From Chloroflexota bacterium (lineage in GTDB: Bacteria; Chloroflexota; UBA11872), in assembly GCA_022825895.1 (NCBI GenBank), contig JAJDVX010000022.1:1-64000 (forward strand): a stretch of 64,000 bases of DNA, given 5' to 3'. The first letter of the stretch is position 1. Every line of letters begins with the position of its first letter. Under the pieces are notes generated by a model that saw only the letters and a program-made list of their open reading frames with translations, had not been told where the DNA came from and searched no databases. The translations under genes and the position numbers were made by a program. Positions 1 through 7,810 of this stretch are shown here, piece after piece.

Positions 1-3
1 TTG

Positions 4-38
4 CTCCCTCGCCCCGTGGGAGAGGGTTGGGGTGAGGG
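4..38. repeat. Dispersed G-rich repeat copy
   Basis: The segment reads as a pyrimidine arm (CTCCC), a short C-rich loop, GGGAG and then a GGGTTGGGGTGAGGG tail. I recall this pattern as a widespread intergenic repeat in bacterial and metagenomic contigs. Only one copy lies in the window, so its repeat status rests on memory. It contains a small inverted repeat, CTCCC (4-8) with GGGAG (18-22). Confidence 0.45.
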
Positions 39-782
39 TCTTCCGGGCACCCAGTCCTGGGCTACGCAAAAGCCGCTCACCAGCCGCCGGCCGGCCACCG
101 CCAGCCCGACCAACCCGCGCCGAAGCCCGGCCATCATGTGACGTTCGGCGACGCGTCGGACACCGGGCGGACGGCGCGGGCATCATGCCCCGTTGTCGGA
201 GCCGTTCCCGCGCGTCGATCTCGCGTTGCATCCAGCATGGGCGACCTCCCCGGCCGCCCACCGGATCTGAATATCTCGTCACCGAGATGCCCGCAAGTAT
301 GCGCGTACCTTCACACCCCCGTCCACCCGCCCCCACCGGCGATCCCGCCAGGACGCCACGCGGCCAACACCTGCGGCGCCTGCCAAATCTCGGCGACCCG
401 CACGTCCGTTGCCGTCACACGCCCACCCAACGACCAGCCCACGAAACCCGGCGCAGCCTGACCAACTCGACCGCCCAACCCATCCCACACCCCACTCGCC
501 GCCGCCCGCTCACTGTTCCTCACCTGCTCCCATCAACCATGTCGATTGGATGCGTATGCATCTAGTACACAGTCGCCCCGATGTCTCCGCAACCCATGCG
601 CCGGACGCACCCGGCCAGCAGCACCCGAGCGTCCCAGGCCCGCCATCCCTCCCGGCGTTGCCTGCACTGATTGCAGTGCTGGCAAAGACATCAATGCCAG
701 CACCCGCCATCTCCGACCCCGGCTCACCCCCGACCCCAGCAGCCAGACGCCATCCCGGCGTCCCCGGAGAGCCTGCCCTGTG

Positions 783-824
783 CCTGTCCTGAGCTCGTCG
801 AAGCCTGTCCTGAGCTTGTCGAAG
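783..824. repeat. Two tandem copies of a 21-bp dispersed repeat
   Basis: 783-803 and 804-824 are adjacent 21-bp units, both starting CCTGTCCTGAGC and ending GTCGAAG, differing at one base (C versus T at unit position 14). A shortened relative (TGAGCCTGTCGAAC) lies at 876-889. The element is familiar as an abundant intergenic repeat in Chloroflexota-like genomes; that part is recollection. Its function is unknown. Confidence 0.75.
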
Positions 825-940
825 GAGGGAAACCCGGCGCCCCAATCAGTCTCGTCCCGCACCCTGCGTCCCTGGTGAGCCTGTCGAACCACCCCCGACC
901 GCTCAGCCAGACCACAGGCTCCCGATTCCCGCTTCCAACC

Positions 941-974
941 GTTCGTGGTGAACAGGTCCCTGAGCCTGCCGAAG
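941..974. repeat. Diverged copy of the GTCGAAG-type repeat with its GTTCGTGGTGA extension
   Basis: This segment begins GTTCGTGGTGAACAGG and ends CCTGAGCCTGCCGAAG, matching the core of the 783-824 units with substitutions and carrying an upstream extension that I remember accompanying this family. It lies in the same non-coding region and supports reading 780-980 as a cluster of dispersed repeats. Confidence 0.5.
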
Positions 975-1254
975 CGGCCGGTGCGAAGTCCTCGAAGCAC
1001 CGCGTCGAACCACCACCCCGGCGGCAACACGCACCCCCATCGCTCCTCCCACCCTTGCCCATCGTAACCATCCAGTGTACACTAGATGCAACCGACGCCA
1101 CAACCATCCTTCGCCCCCCATGCGCGTCCCCCTCCTCCGACGGCTCGCCTCCCGCACCCCCCTGCGCCGCCCCCGCCTGCTCCTCGCCATGCCTCGCCGG
1201 CCGCTGCCCGGCCGCGTCCCCAATTCAGCCCGAAAAGGCACCCCGCGCCGCCTC

Positions 1255-1278
1255 AAGAGTTTTTTGGAAAAAACTCTT
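1255..1278. repeat. Perfect 24-bp palindrome upstream of the clpC operon
   Basis: AAGAGTTTTTT, a GG loop, then AAAAAACTCTT: an 11+2+11 structure with every arm base complementary. It is strikingly AT-rich for this GC-rich stretch and ends 94 bases before the first gene of the clpC transcription unit. It could be a repressor operator or a two-sided terminator stem. It is not followed by a T run on the plus strand and resembles neither CIRCE nor the CtsR box. Confidence 0.7.
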
Positions 1279-1372
1279 ATTGCGCGCGAGACCCCCAATT
1301 TCGCCGCCCCCCATGCCACCAACCCGTCCGCCGGTCTAAACTGGCATCGACCCACCACACCTCGGAGCCGGC

Positions 1373-1576
1373 GTGACGGCCAATCTCAACCCCGCCGGGC
1401 CGCCCCGCCAATCGCGGCACCGCTACCTGCCCGAGGGCTCCGGCGTCAGCGTCTTCAGCTACATCCTCGTCACCGCCGTCTTCGTCATCGTCCTCATCGT
1501 GGTGCTCAACTCCCTCGGCGACAGCATCGGCCAGGGCTTGCAGGACCTCGTCGACCAGATCCCCATCAGTCTCTGA
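1373..1576 (+). CDS. Small single-span membrane protein, Flp-pilin-like
   Basis: 67 residues from a GTG start. A polar, Pro/Arg-rich N-terminus (about 1-22) is followed by one hydrophobic segment (about 25-46) and a short amphipathic tail ending in DQIPISL. A GSGVS motif just before the membrane span resembles the prepilin cleavage context of Flp/Fap pilins, but the conserved Glu at mature position +5 is absent and no tad genes are nearby. It ends 16 bases before clpC, whose ribosome site overlaps its 3' end, so the two are probably cotranscribed. It may be a small membrane partner of ClpC or simply an unknown membrane peptide. Confidence 0.6.
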   Translation: MTANLNPAGPPRQSRHRYLPEGSGVSVFSYILVTAVFVIVLIVVLNSLGDSIGQGLQDLVDQIPISL

Positions 1577-1592
1577 GGAGCCGCTAGCACCC

Positions 1593-4100
1593 GTGGAACG
1601 CGAACCCGACGAATACGCTCCGGTCGAGTACCTCCGCCGCCTCACCGGCCGCGGCCGCCGCGTCATCCAGCACGCCGAGCTCGAAGCCACCCGCCTCGGC
1701 CACCACGCCGTCGGGCCCGGCCACCTCCTCCTCGCCATCCTCGAATCGCCCCAGACCGCCGCCGCACGCGTGCTGCGCGATTCCGGGGTCGACCTGCAGC
1801 GCCTCCGCGACACCCTCGTCGACACCCTGCCCCCGGGATACGCCCGCGACGACGGCCGACGCCCGCTCTCCGCGCAGGGCCGCAACGTCCTTCGCTCCGC
1901 CGCTCTTGAAGCCGAACGCATGGGGGTCCGCTTCATTGGCACCGAGCACCTGCTGCTCGGCGCGCTCGCCAACGCCGGTCGCCTCACCGCGGGTGCGCTG
2001 GCCGCCGCTGGCGTCGAGTTCCGACCCCTCCGCCGCCGCGTCGAAGCCGCCTACCAGCCCGGCTCTCCCGGCCGCGGCCGCCGGCGCCGCGGACGCTGGC
2101 GTGGCCGCCGCCGCCGCGGCAAGCCGCGCAGCATGCTGGCCGAATACGGCAGCGACTTCACCAACGCCGCCCGCACCGGCGACCTTGACCCCGTCATCGG
2201 CCGCCAACTCGAGATGGACCGCGCCATCGAGGTCCTGCTGCGCCGCACCAAGAACAACCCGGTGCTGGTGGGCGATGCCGGCGTTGGCAAGACCGCCATC
2301 GTCGAAGGCCTGGCCCACCGCATCGTCAGGGGCGACGTGCCCGAAGAGCTGCAAGACAGGCGGCTGATCTCTCTCAGCCTCCCCGGCATGATCGCGGGCG
2401 CCAAGTACCGCGGCGAGTTCGAGGAGCGCGTCCAGCAACTCATCGCCGAAGTCCGCAAGAGCGGCGACGTCATCCTCTTTATCGACGAACTGCACACCGT
2501 CATCGGCGCCGGCGGGGCTGCGGGTTCCCTGGACGCCGCCAACCTCCTCAAGGGTCACCTCGCCCGCGGTGAGGTCCAGGTCATCGGCGCCACCACCTGG
2601 CGCGAATACCGCCGCTACATCGCCAACGACAAGAGCCTCAACCGCCGCTTCCAACCCATCGACGTCGACGAACCCAGCGACGAAGACGCCATTGCGATCC
2701 TCAAGGCGCTGCGCCCGATCTACGAGTCCTATCACGGCGTGCAGATCACCGACGACGCCGTGGACGCCTCGGTGCACCTGTCGCGTCGCTACGTCACCTC
2801 ACGTCAGTTGCCCGACAAGGCCATCGACCTGGTGGACGAAGCCGCCGCTCGGGCCAAAGTCCAGCGCCAGACCCCACCCACCCGCATCCTCGAACTCCTG
2901 CGCCGGATCAAGGCACTGGACGCCGAAATCGCGGCTGAGCCCGAATCGTCGGACGACCCGGCGCATTCCCCCGCCGCGCGACGCCGGGTGCGCGATCAGG
3001 TCGCCGACGAACTCCGCGACGAGCGCGCCGCCTGGGAAGCCGAAGTTGGCACGGACCGCCCGGTCATCACCCCGCACGAGATCGCGGAGGTCCTCTCCTC
3101 CTGGATCGGCGTTCCGCTGCCCACGCTGGCCGAGAACGACTCCGACCGTTTCCTGCACATGGAGGACGACCTGCGCAAACGCGTCGTCGGCCAGGATGAC
3201 GTTCTCGCTGAACTCGGCCGCGCCCTGCGCCGTGCCTTGGCTGGTATGCGAGACGAGCGCCGACCCATTGGGTCGTTCCTGTTCCTCGGCGAATCCGGCG
3301 TCGGTAAGACCGAAACGGCCAAGGCCCTGGCCCAGTTTGTCAGCGGAACCGACGACAATCTGGTACGCGTCGACATGTCCGAAATGTCCGAGTACCACAG
3401 CATCTCGCGGCTCATTGGCTCCCCGCCCGGCTACGTCGGCTTTGACGAAGCCGGTGGCCTCACCGAGGCCGTCCGCCGCAACCCCTACTCCGTTGTCCTG
3501 TTCGACGACGTGGAGAAAGCCCATCCCCGCACCTTGCAGGTGCTGCTGCAAATCATGGAGGACGGCCTCCTCACCGACGCCAACGGCCGCCACGTGGATT
3601 TCCGAAACACCATCATCGTGCTGACCTCCAACCTTGGCGTCGATCAGGTCGCCGGACCCTCAATCGGCTTCGAGTCCGCCCCGGGCTCGGCTCGACGCCA
3701 TACCGCCTACGAGTCCCGCATCCGCGAGTTCGCCCGCCGCCAGCTCCCCGGCGAATTCCTGAACCGGCTCGACCGCCTGGTCGTCTTCCGCGCGCTCGAG
3801 GAGGAAGACATCCGCGAAATCGCCCGTCGAACGCTCTCGGACGCCATCCTTCGGGCCGAGAACCTCGGCATCCGGCTCCACATCACCTCCGAGGCGCTCG
3901 ACTACATCGTCAATGTCACCCTTGGACGCAATGCCGGCGCACGACCGATCGCCCAACTCGTCGGCGAATACGTCGATCAGCCGCTCACTGACCACGTCAT
4001 GCGGGAATCGGCCGAGGGCCGCGAGTTCGAACTGCGCGTGCAAGACGACAAGCCCACCATCGTCGAGACCACCCCAAGCCCGGCGGGTACCCCCGGTTAG
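1593..4100 (+). CDS. clpC: ATP-dependent Clp protease ATPase subunit ClpC
   Basis: 835-residue Hsp100 unfoldase that feeds proteins to ClpP. Two Clp-N repeats fill about 10-150. An unusual Arg/Gly-rich linker follows (157-180, mostly R and G). AAA module 1 has GDAGVGKT (227-234) and Walker B ILFIDELHT. A short middle domain (ILELLRRIKALDAEIAAE) follows, then AAA module 2 with GESGVGKT (566-573), VVLFDDVEKAHP and a SIGF loop of the kind that docks on ClpP. The GTG start has GAGGAG upstream. Length fits ClpC. The basic linker tract is the odd feature. No mcsA/mcsB or ctsR is adjacent, unlike Firmicutes. Confidence 0.95.
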   Translation: MEREPDEYAPVEYLRRLTGRGRRVIQHAELEATRLGHHAVGPGHLLLAILESPQTAAARVLRDSGVDLQRLRDTLVDTLPPGYARDDGRRPLSAQGRNVLRSAALEAERMGVRFIGTEHLLLGALANAGRLTAGALAAAGVEFRPLRRRVEAAYQPGSPGRGRRRRGRWRGRRRRGKPRSMLAEYGSDFTNAARTGDLDPVIGRQLEMDRAIEVLLRRTKNNPVLVGDAGVGKTAIVEGLAHRIVRGDVPEELQDRRLISLSLPGMIAGAKYRGEFEERVQQLIAEVRKSGDVILFIDELHTVIGAGGAAGSLDAANLLKGHLARGEVQVIGATTWREYRRYIANDKSLNRRFQPIDVDEPSDEDAIAILKALRPIYESYHGVQITDDAVDASVHLSRRYVTSRQLPDKAIDLVDEAAARAKVQRQTPPTRILELLRRIKALDAEIAAEPESSDDPAHSPAARRRVRDQVADELRDERAAWEAEVGTDRPVITPHEIAEVLSSWIGVPLPTLAENDSDRFLHMEDDLRKRVVGQDDVLAELGRALRRALAGMRDERRPIGSFLFLGESGVGKTETAKALAQFVSGTDDNLVRVDMSEMSEYHSISRLIGSPPGYVGFDEAGGLTEAVRRNPYSVVLFDDVEKAHPRTLQVLLQIMEDGLLTDANGRHVDFRNTIIVLTSNLGVDQVAGPSIGFESAPGSARRHTAYESRIREFARRQLPGEFLNRLDRLVVFRALEEEDIREIARRTLSDAILRAENLGIRLHITSEALDYIVNVTLGRNAGARPIAQLVGEYVDQPLTDHVMRESAEGREFELRVQDDKPTIVETTPSPAGTPG

Positions 4101-4118
4101 CCCGATGCGCATGGACTG

Positions 4119-4922
4119 ATGGCGGGAGGCGCTCCGCTCGACCGAATCCAGGGCGGGGCGGTCCTTCGCGCCGGCATCGGCTCAGCCGCCGACGGCCTCC
4201 GCACCGCCGGCCGAGCCCTCGCCGCCGCCCTCTTCCCGCCGCGCTGCGCCGCCTGCGGCCGCCCCGGCGCCGCCCTCTGCCAGCCCTGCCTCGCGACCGC
4301 CACGCGCCTCCCCAACCCCCAATGCCGCCAATGCACGCGTCCCCTCACCTACGGCGACCAATGCGCCCGTTGCCGCCTTGAGCAGCGCCGCATCGACCAC
4401 CTCTTCGTCCCCTACGCCTACACCCCGCCCATCCTCCAAGCCGTCCATCGCTTCAAGTACGCCAACAAGCGCTACCTCGCCGCCGACCTGGCCACCCTCG
4501 CCATGTCGGCCCTTCCGTCCGACCTACAGGTCGATGTCGTAATCCCCGTTCCCCTCGCCGCCAGCCGCGAACGCCAACGCGGCTACAACCAGGGCCAACT
4601 CCTCGCCTCCGAGATCGCTCGACACCTTGACTGCCCGCTCGACGGCAATGTGCTGATTCGTCTGCGCGACACGCCGCCCCAGACCTCCCTCCCCCGGGCA
4701 CGCCGCCTTGACAACGTCCGCGGCGCCTTTCGCGCCCTGCGCAAGTTGTCCGGAACTCGGATCCTCCTGGTGGACGATGTCACGACGACCGGCGCCACCC
4801 TCGAGGCGGCGACCCGCGCGCTACGCCGTCGCGGCGCCGCATGGGTGGGCGCCCTGGCGCTGGCGCGAACACCCGAGGAACGCTCTGATGTTCCACTGAG
4901 TCCACCCGATTCACACCTGTAG
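4119..4922 (+). CDS. comF: ComF-family phosphoribosyltransferase
   Basis: 267 residues. The N-terminal part has paired cysteines typical of ComF zinc-binding regions (CAACG, CQPC, then CRQC and CARC at about 42-90). The C-terminal part is a type I phosphoribosyltransferase domain with the PRPP loop ILLVDDVTTTGATLEA (about 213-228). ComF relatives are linked to DNA uptake in naturally competent bacteria and also occur in non-competent ones, with an unclear substrate. It starts 18 bases after clpC and is probably in the same transcript. No other competence genes are visible. Confidence 0.9.
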   Translation: MAGGAPLDRIQGGAVLRAGIGSAADGLRTAGRALAAALFPPRCAACGRPGAALCQPCLATATRLPNPQCRQCTRPLTYGDQCARCRLEQRRIDHLFVPYAYTPPILQAVHRFKYANKRYLAADLATLAMSALPSDLQVDVVIPVPLAASRERQRGYNQGQLLASEIARHLDCPLDGNVLIRLRDTPPQTSLPRARRLDNVRGAFRALRKLSGTRILLVDDVTTTGATLEAATRALRRRGAAWVGALALARTPEERSDVPLSPPDSHL

Positions 4923-4925
4923 CGC

Positions 4926-4934
4926 TGATATACT
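4926..4934 (+). promoter_or_regulatory. Extended -10 promoter candidate for accDA
   Basis: TGATATACT is an extended -10 (TGn plus TATACT, five of six to consensus) in the 72-base gap before accD. No good -35 is visible, which is tolerable with an extended -10. It would give a leader of roughly 60 bases. Confidence 0.4.
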
Positions 4935-5003
4935 CCGGCAATCTCGCGGCCGGGAGGCTTGCCCCCGAGCCGCGTTGTCCCAAGCGCGTAAGGGGTGCGC
5001 CGG

Positions 5004-5885
5004 ATGGCCGTCAGGCGTCGCGGCGGAGTGCAAAGCTACCCGGATGTCCCGGTCGACCTCTGGGTCACCTGCCGCAAATGCGGCGGCATGCATTACCGCC
5101 CGGAGTTCGAAGCCGCGCTGCGCGTGTGCCCTTCCTGCAATTACCACGATCGCCTCGACGCTGCCGAACGCATCGCCCTCCTGCTCGACGACCCCGAGTG
5201 TTTCCATGAGTTTGACGCGGACATCACGGCCGCCGACCCGCTCCAATTCAGCCGCCCGAGCGGCTCCTACGTCGATCGCGTGGCAAAAGCCCGCGCCCTT
5301 ACGTCCCGCAACGAAGCCATAGTCTGCGGCGTTGGTCCGCTGCAAGGCCGGCCGGTCGCGCTTGGTGTCATGGAGTTCGGCTTTATCGCCGGCAGTATGG
5401 GATCCGCCACGGGCGAGAAGATCACCCGGCTCTTTGAACGCGCGCTCCACCACCGCTTGCCGGTCGTCACCGTTACCGCTTCCGGTGGCGCCCGCCAGGA
5501 CGAGGGCCTCTTCGCCCTGATGCAGATGGCCCGCACCACTGCGGCCGCCGCCCGACTCGGCGAAGCTAACCTGCCTCACATCTGCGTGATGGCCGACCCG
5601 ACCCTCGCCGGCGTAACGGCCAGCTTCGCCTCGGTAGCCGACATCATCGTGGGCGAGCCCGGAGCCACGATTCGCTTTGCGGGGTCACGCGTCGTGCAAG
5701 GCACGCTGCGCCGACGAGCACCCGTCGAGGACCACACCGCCGAGTGGGTGTTAAGGCAAGGACTGCTTGATCTCGTAGTCCCGAGGCGCGAATTACGCGA
5801 GACGCTGAGCCGCGTCATTGGCCACCTTGCCCCTGCTCAGACAGCAGCCCCGACCCCGAATATCCCTGCAGCCGTGCGCGCCTGA
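5004..5885 (+). CDS. accD: Acetyl-CoA carboxylase carboxyltransferase subunit beta
   Basis: About 293 residues. It forms the carboxyltransferase with AccA, moving CO2 from carboxybiotin to acetyl-CoA to make malonyl-CoA for fatty acid synthesis. An N-terminal Cys4 zinc ribbon (CRKC then CPSC) precedes the crotonase-fold region, with conserved glycine-rich stretches (MEFGFIAGSMGSATGEK, SGGARQDEG). The ATG at 5004 is chosen over the GTG at 4995 because AAGGGG at 4991-4996 sits about 8 bases before the ATG. accA follows after 15 bases. The biotin carboxylase and BCCP genes are not in the window. Confidence 0.96.
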   Translation: MAVRRRGGVQSYPDVPVDLWVTCRKCGGMHYRPEFEAALRVCPSCNYHDRLDAAERIALLLDDPECFHEFDADITAADPLQFSRPSGSYVDRVAKARALTSRNEAIVCGVGPLQGRPVALGVMEFGFIAGSMGSATGEKITRLFERALHHRLPVVTVTASGGARQDEGLFALMQMARTTAAAARLGEANLPHICVMADPTLAGVTASFASVADIIVGEPGATIRFAGSRVVQGTLRRRAPVEDHTAEWVLRQGLLDLVVPRRELRETLSRVIGHLAPAQTAAPTPNIPAAVRA

Positions 5886-5900
5886 ACGCGGAGCGTCTCC

Positions 5901-6860
5901 GTGCTTGAATTCGAGCGCGATCTCGACGAACTCCGCGAGCACATCGCCGAACTTGAGCGCGACGCCGGACCGGACCCCAGCTCACAGGTCGCACGCGAGC
6001 TGGCCGTCCTCCAGCTAGAGCTCGAGGCTCGCACCGCCGACATCTTTGCCAACCTCACTCCCTGGCAGCGAGTCCAGCTGGCCAGGCATCCGCAACGTCC
6101 GCACACCCAGGACTACATTGACCGCCTCTGTTCCGACTTTACCGAACTCCACGGTGATCGCCGCTATGCCGACGATCCCTCGGTCGTTGCCGGACTTGCG
6201 ACGTTTGAAGGCCGCAGCGTAATCGTCGTGGGCCACCAGAAGGGTCGAAGCACCGCCGAAAACGTCGAGCGCAACTTCGGCATGGCGCACCCTGAGGGCT
6301 ATCGCAAGGCCTTGCGCCTGTTCGACATGGCCGAGCGCTTTGGACGGCCCGTCCTGACGTTTCTGGACACGCCTGGCGCCAGCCCCACGCTGGACGACGA
6401 AAAGCGCGGCCAGTCCTGGGCCATTGCCGAGAATATGGCCCGTCTCGCGCGCCTGCGTGTTCCGGTAATTGTCACCGTCATTGGCGAAGGCGGCAGCGGC
6501 GGCGCACTGGCGCTGGGCGTTGGCGACCGCGTGCTCATGCTGGAGCACACCATCTATTCCGTGGCCTCGCCCGAAGCCGCCGCCGCCATCATCTGGCGCA
6601 GTTCCGACCACGCCGAAGAAGCGGCCGCCGCCTTAGGCTTGACTGCCCCCGACCTACTGCGAGCCGGCCTCATCGACCGCGTCGTGCCCGAACCCGAAGG
6701 TGGCGCTCACCGAGACTTCGACACAGCTGCCGCCAACCTCCACGCTGAGCTGGCACCCATGCTTCAGGAACTCTGCGCTCAAGACATTGACGACCTCGTC
6801 AATGCCCGCTATGCCAAATTCCGCGCCATGGGCGAACACCAGCACATCGCGGCCGTCTAG
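5901..6860 (+). CDS. accA: Acetyl-CoA carboxylase carboxyltransferase subunit alpha
   Basis: 319 residues, the standard AccA length, with GTG start. The N-terminal helical region (LEFERDLDELREHIAELE) is the coiled-coil typical of AccA. The core carries HPQRPHTQDYID, GHQKGR, NFGMAHPEGYRKALR, FLDTPGA and the oxyanion-forming GEGGSGGALALGVGD. It pairs with AccD to make the alpha2beta2 carboxyltransferase. The two genes are adjacent and clearly one operon, which keeps subunit amounts matched. Confidence 0.97.
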   Translation: MLEFERDLDELREHIAELERDAGPDPSSQVARELAVLQLELEARTADIFANLTPWQRVQLARHPQRPHTQDYIDRLCSDFTELHGDRRYADDPSVVAGLATFEGRSVIVVGHQKGRSTAENVERNFGMAHPEGYRKALRLFDMAERFGRPVLTFLDTPGASPTLDDEKRGQSWAIAENMARLARLRVPVIVTVIGEGGSGGALALGVGDRVLMLEHTIYSVASPEAAAAIIWRSSDHAEEAAAALGLTAPDLLRAGLIDRVVPEPEGGAHRDFDTAAANLHAELAPMLQELCAQDIDDLVNARYAKFRAMGEHQHIAAV

Positions 6861-6892
6861 CGCCCATCACTCGAACAAGCAACTGATGGGCG
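6861..6892 (+). terminator. Stem-loop directly after accA
   Basis: CGCCCATCA (6861-6869) and TGATGGGCG (6884-6892) are perfect 9-bp inverted arms around a 14-base loop, starting right after the accA stop codon. No T run follows, so it may act as an mRNA 3' end stabiliser or a weak terminator. Confidence 0.45.
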
Positions 6893-7033
6893 GAAATATG
6901 GCCGGCACGCCACGTGTGGCTGGGTTCCGACAGGCTCCGGCACCCGGCAACTCCGTCCGCTACGCATCTCGTTTGCCAGCGACCGGCTAGCGTGAAGCTC
7001 TTGAGGAAGGTCTTTCCGAGTCCTCGCCGGCCG

Positions 7034-7810
7034 ATGACCGTTCATTACACGCTGCCCGCAGCTCGGCTGCCTGCGGCTATCCAGTCGCTCAGCATTCTGC
7101 TGATCTCCGACTTGCACGTGGGCGGGCGTCCGCATCGCTCGCTCACGACGCTGGAAAAACTCGCTGGCACGAAGACGGACCTGCTGATCGCGGGGGGCGA
7201 CTTGGTCGAGCACGAGCGCTTCACGGCGGACGTGGGCGAACGGCTGGCGCAAATTGAGGCACCCCTTGGCTCGTTCGCCGTCTGGGGCAACCACGATGCC
7301 CTGGGCAAGCCGCTAGGTCCGGTTCCCAGCTGGCTGCGGCATGAAACCCGGTCGCTCTCCGCCATGGAAGCTGGACTGGCGGCTCACGGCATACAGACCC
7401 TGACCAACCGCTCCGTCCGCCTGATCGTCAATGGCGCCCCGCTGCAATTGGTCGGCGTCGGCGATACGCATGTCGGTCTTTGCGACCTCGACGCGGCATT
7501 CGACGGGGTGGACCCCGAGCTCTTTACGATCCTGGCCGCCCACAACCCAGATACGGCCTTCGAGTTAGGCGAGCGACGCGTTGATCTCACCCTCAGCGGT
7601 CACACGCACGGCGGACAGATCGCCCTCCCGTTCTATGGGCCGCTCACGTTGCGCACCCGGCATCGGCTGCCGAGGCCGAGCGGCCTGATGTACATACGGG
7701 GGCGCCCCCTCTTCGTCTCCGCCGGCGTCGGCACTGCCGGTGTCCCTGTGCGATTCAATGCGCCCGCGGACGTCATGGACCTACGCCTGATGCGCGTCCA
7801 CACCCGCTGA
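7034..7810 (+). CDS. Calcineurin-like metallophosphoesterase
   Basis: About 258 residues from ATG 7034. The frame stays open upstream to a GTG at 6914, but that extension has no conserved content and the GTG at 6992 is the only other option. The metallophosphoesterase signature is complete: SDLHVG, GGDLVE, WGNHDA and SGHTHGGQ, giving the Asp/His/Asn ligands for two metals. It most resembles the YkuE-like group of membrane-associated phosphoesterases, but no transmembrane segment is seen here. Substrate unknown. Its 3' end overlaps the convergent hydrolase gene by 30 bases. Confidence 0.85.
   Translation: MTVHYTLPAARLPAAIQSLSILLISDLHVGGRPHRSLTTLEKLAGTKTDLLIAGGDLVEHERFTADVGERLAQIEAPLGSFAVWGNHDALGKPLGPVPSWLRHETRSLSAMEAGLAAHGIQTLTNRSVRLIVNGAPLQLVGVGDTHVGLCDLDAAFDGVDPELFTILAAHNPDTAFELGERRVDLTLSGHTHGGQIALPFYGPLTLRTRHRLPRPSGLMYIRGRPLFVSAGVGTAGVPVRFNAPADVMDLRLMRVHTR

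Larger units (their letters stand above)
1..1372. other. Non-coding, repeat-bearing region upstream of clpC
   Basis: About 1.4 kb in which I find no credible gene. Open frames here are C-rich, low-complexity, overlap on both strands and show no family motifs; one minus-strand frame only translates the dispersed repeats. The stretch holds a G-rich repeat at 4-38, copies of a GTCGAAG-ending repeat at 783-824, a partial copy at 872-890, a related copy at 941-974, a 10-bp palindrome AGTGTACACT at 1074-1083, and a perfect 24-bp palindrome at 1255-1278. In a genome whose other gaps are mostly under 200 bases this is exceptional. It could be a decayed gene or an insertion-prone spacer. Confidence 0.6.

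Noticed and set aside
533..1030. 165-residue minus-strand open frame in the non-coding region
   Set aside because: Its sequence is mainly the translation of the dispersed repeats (FDKLRTG, FDELRTG, GRLRDLFTTNG) and has no family motifs.
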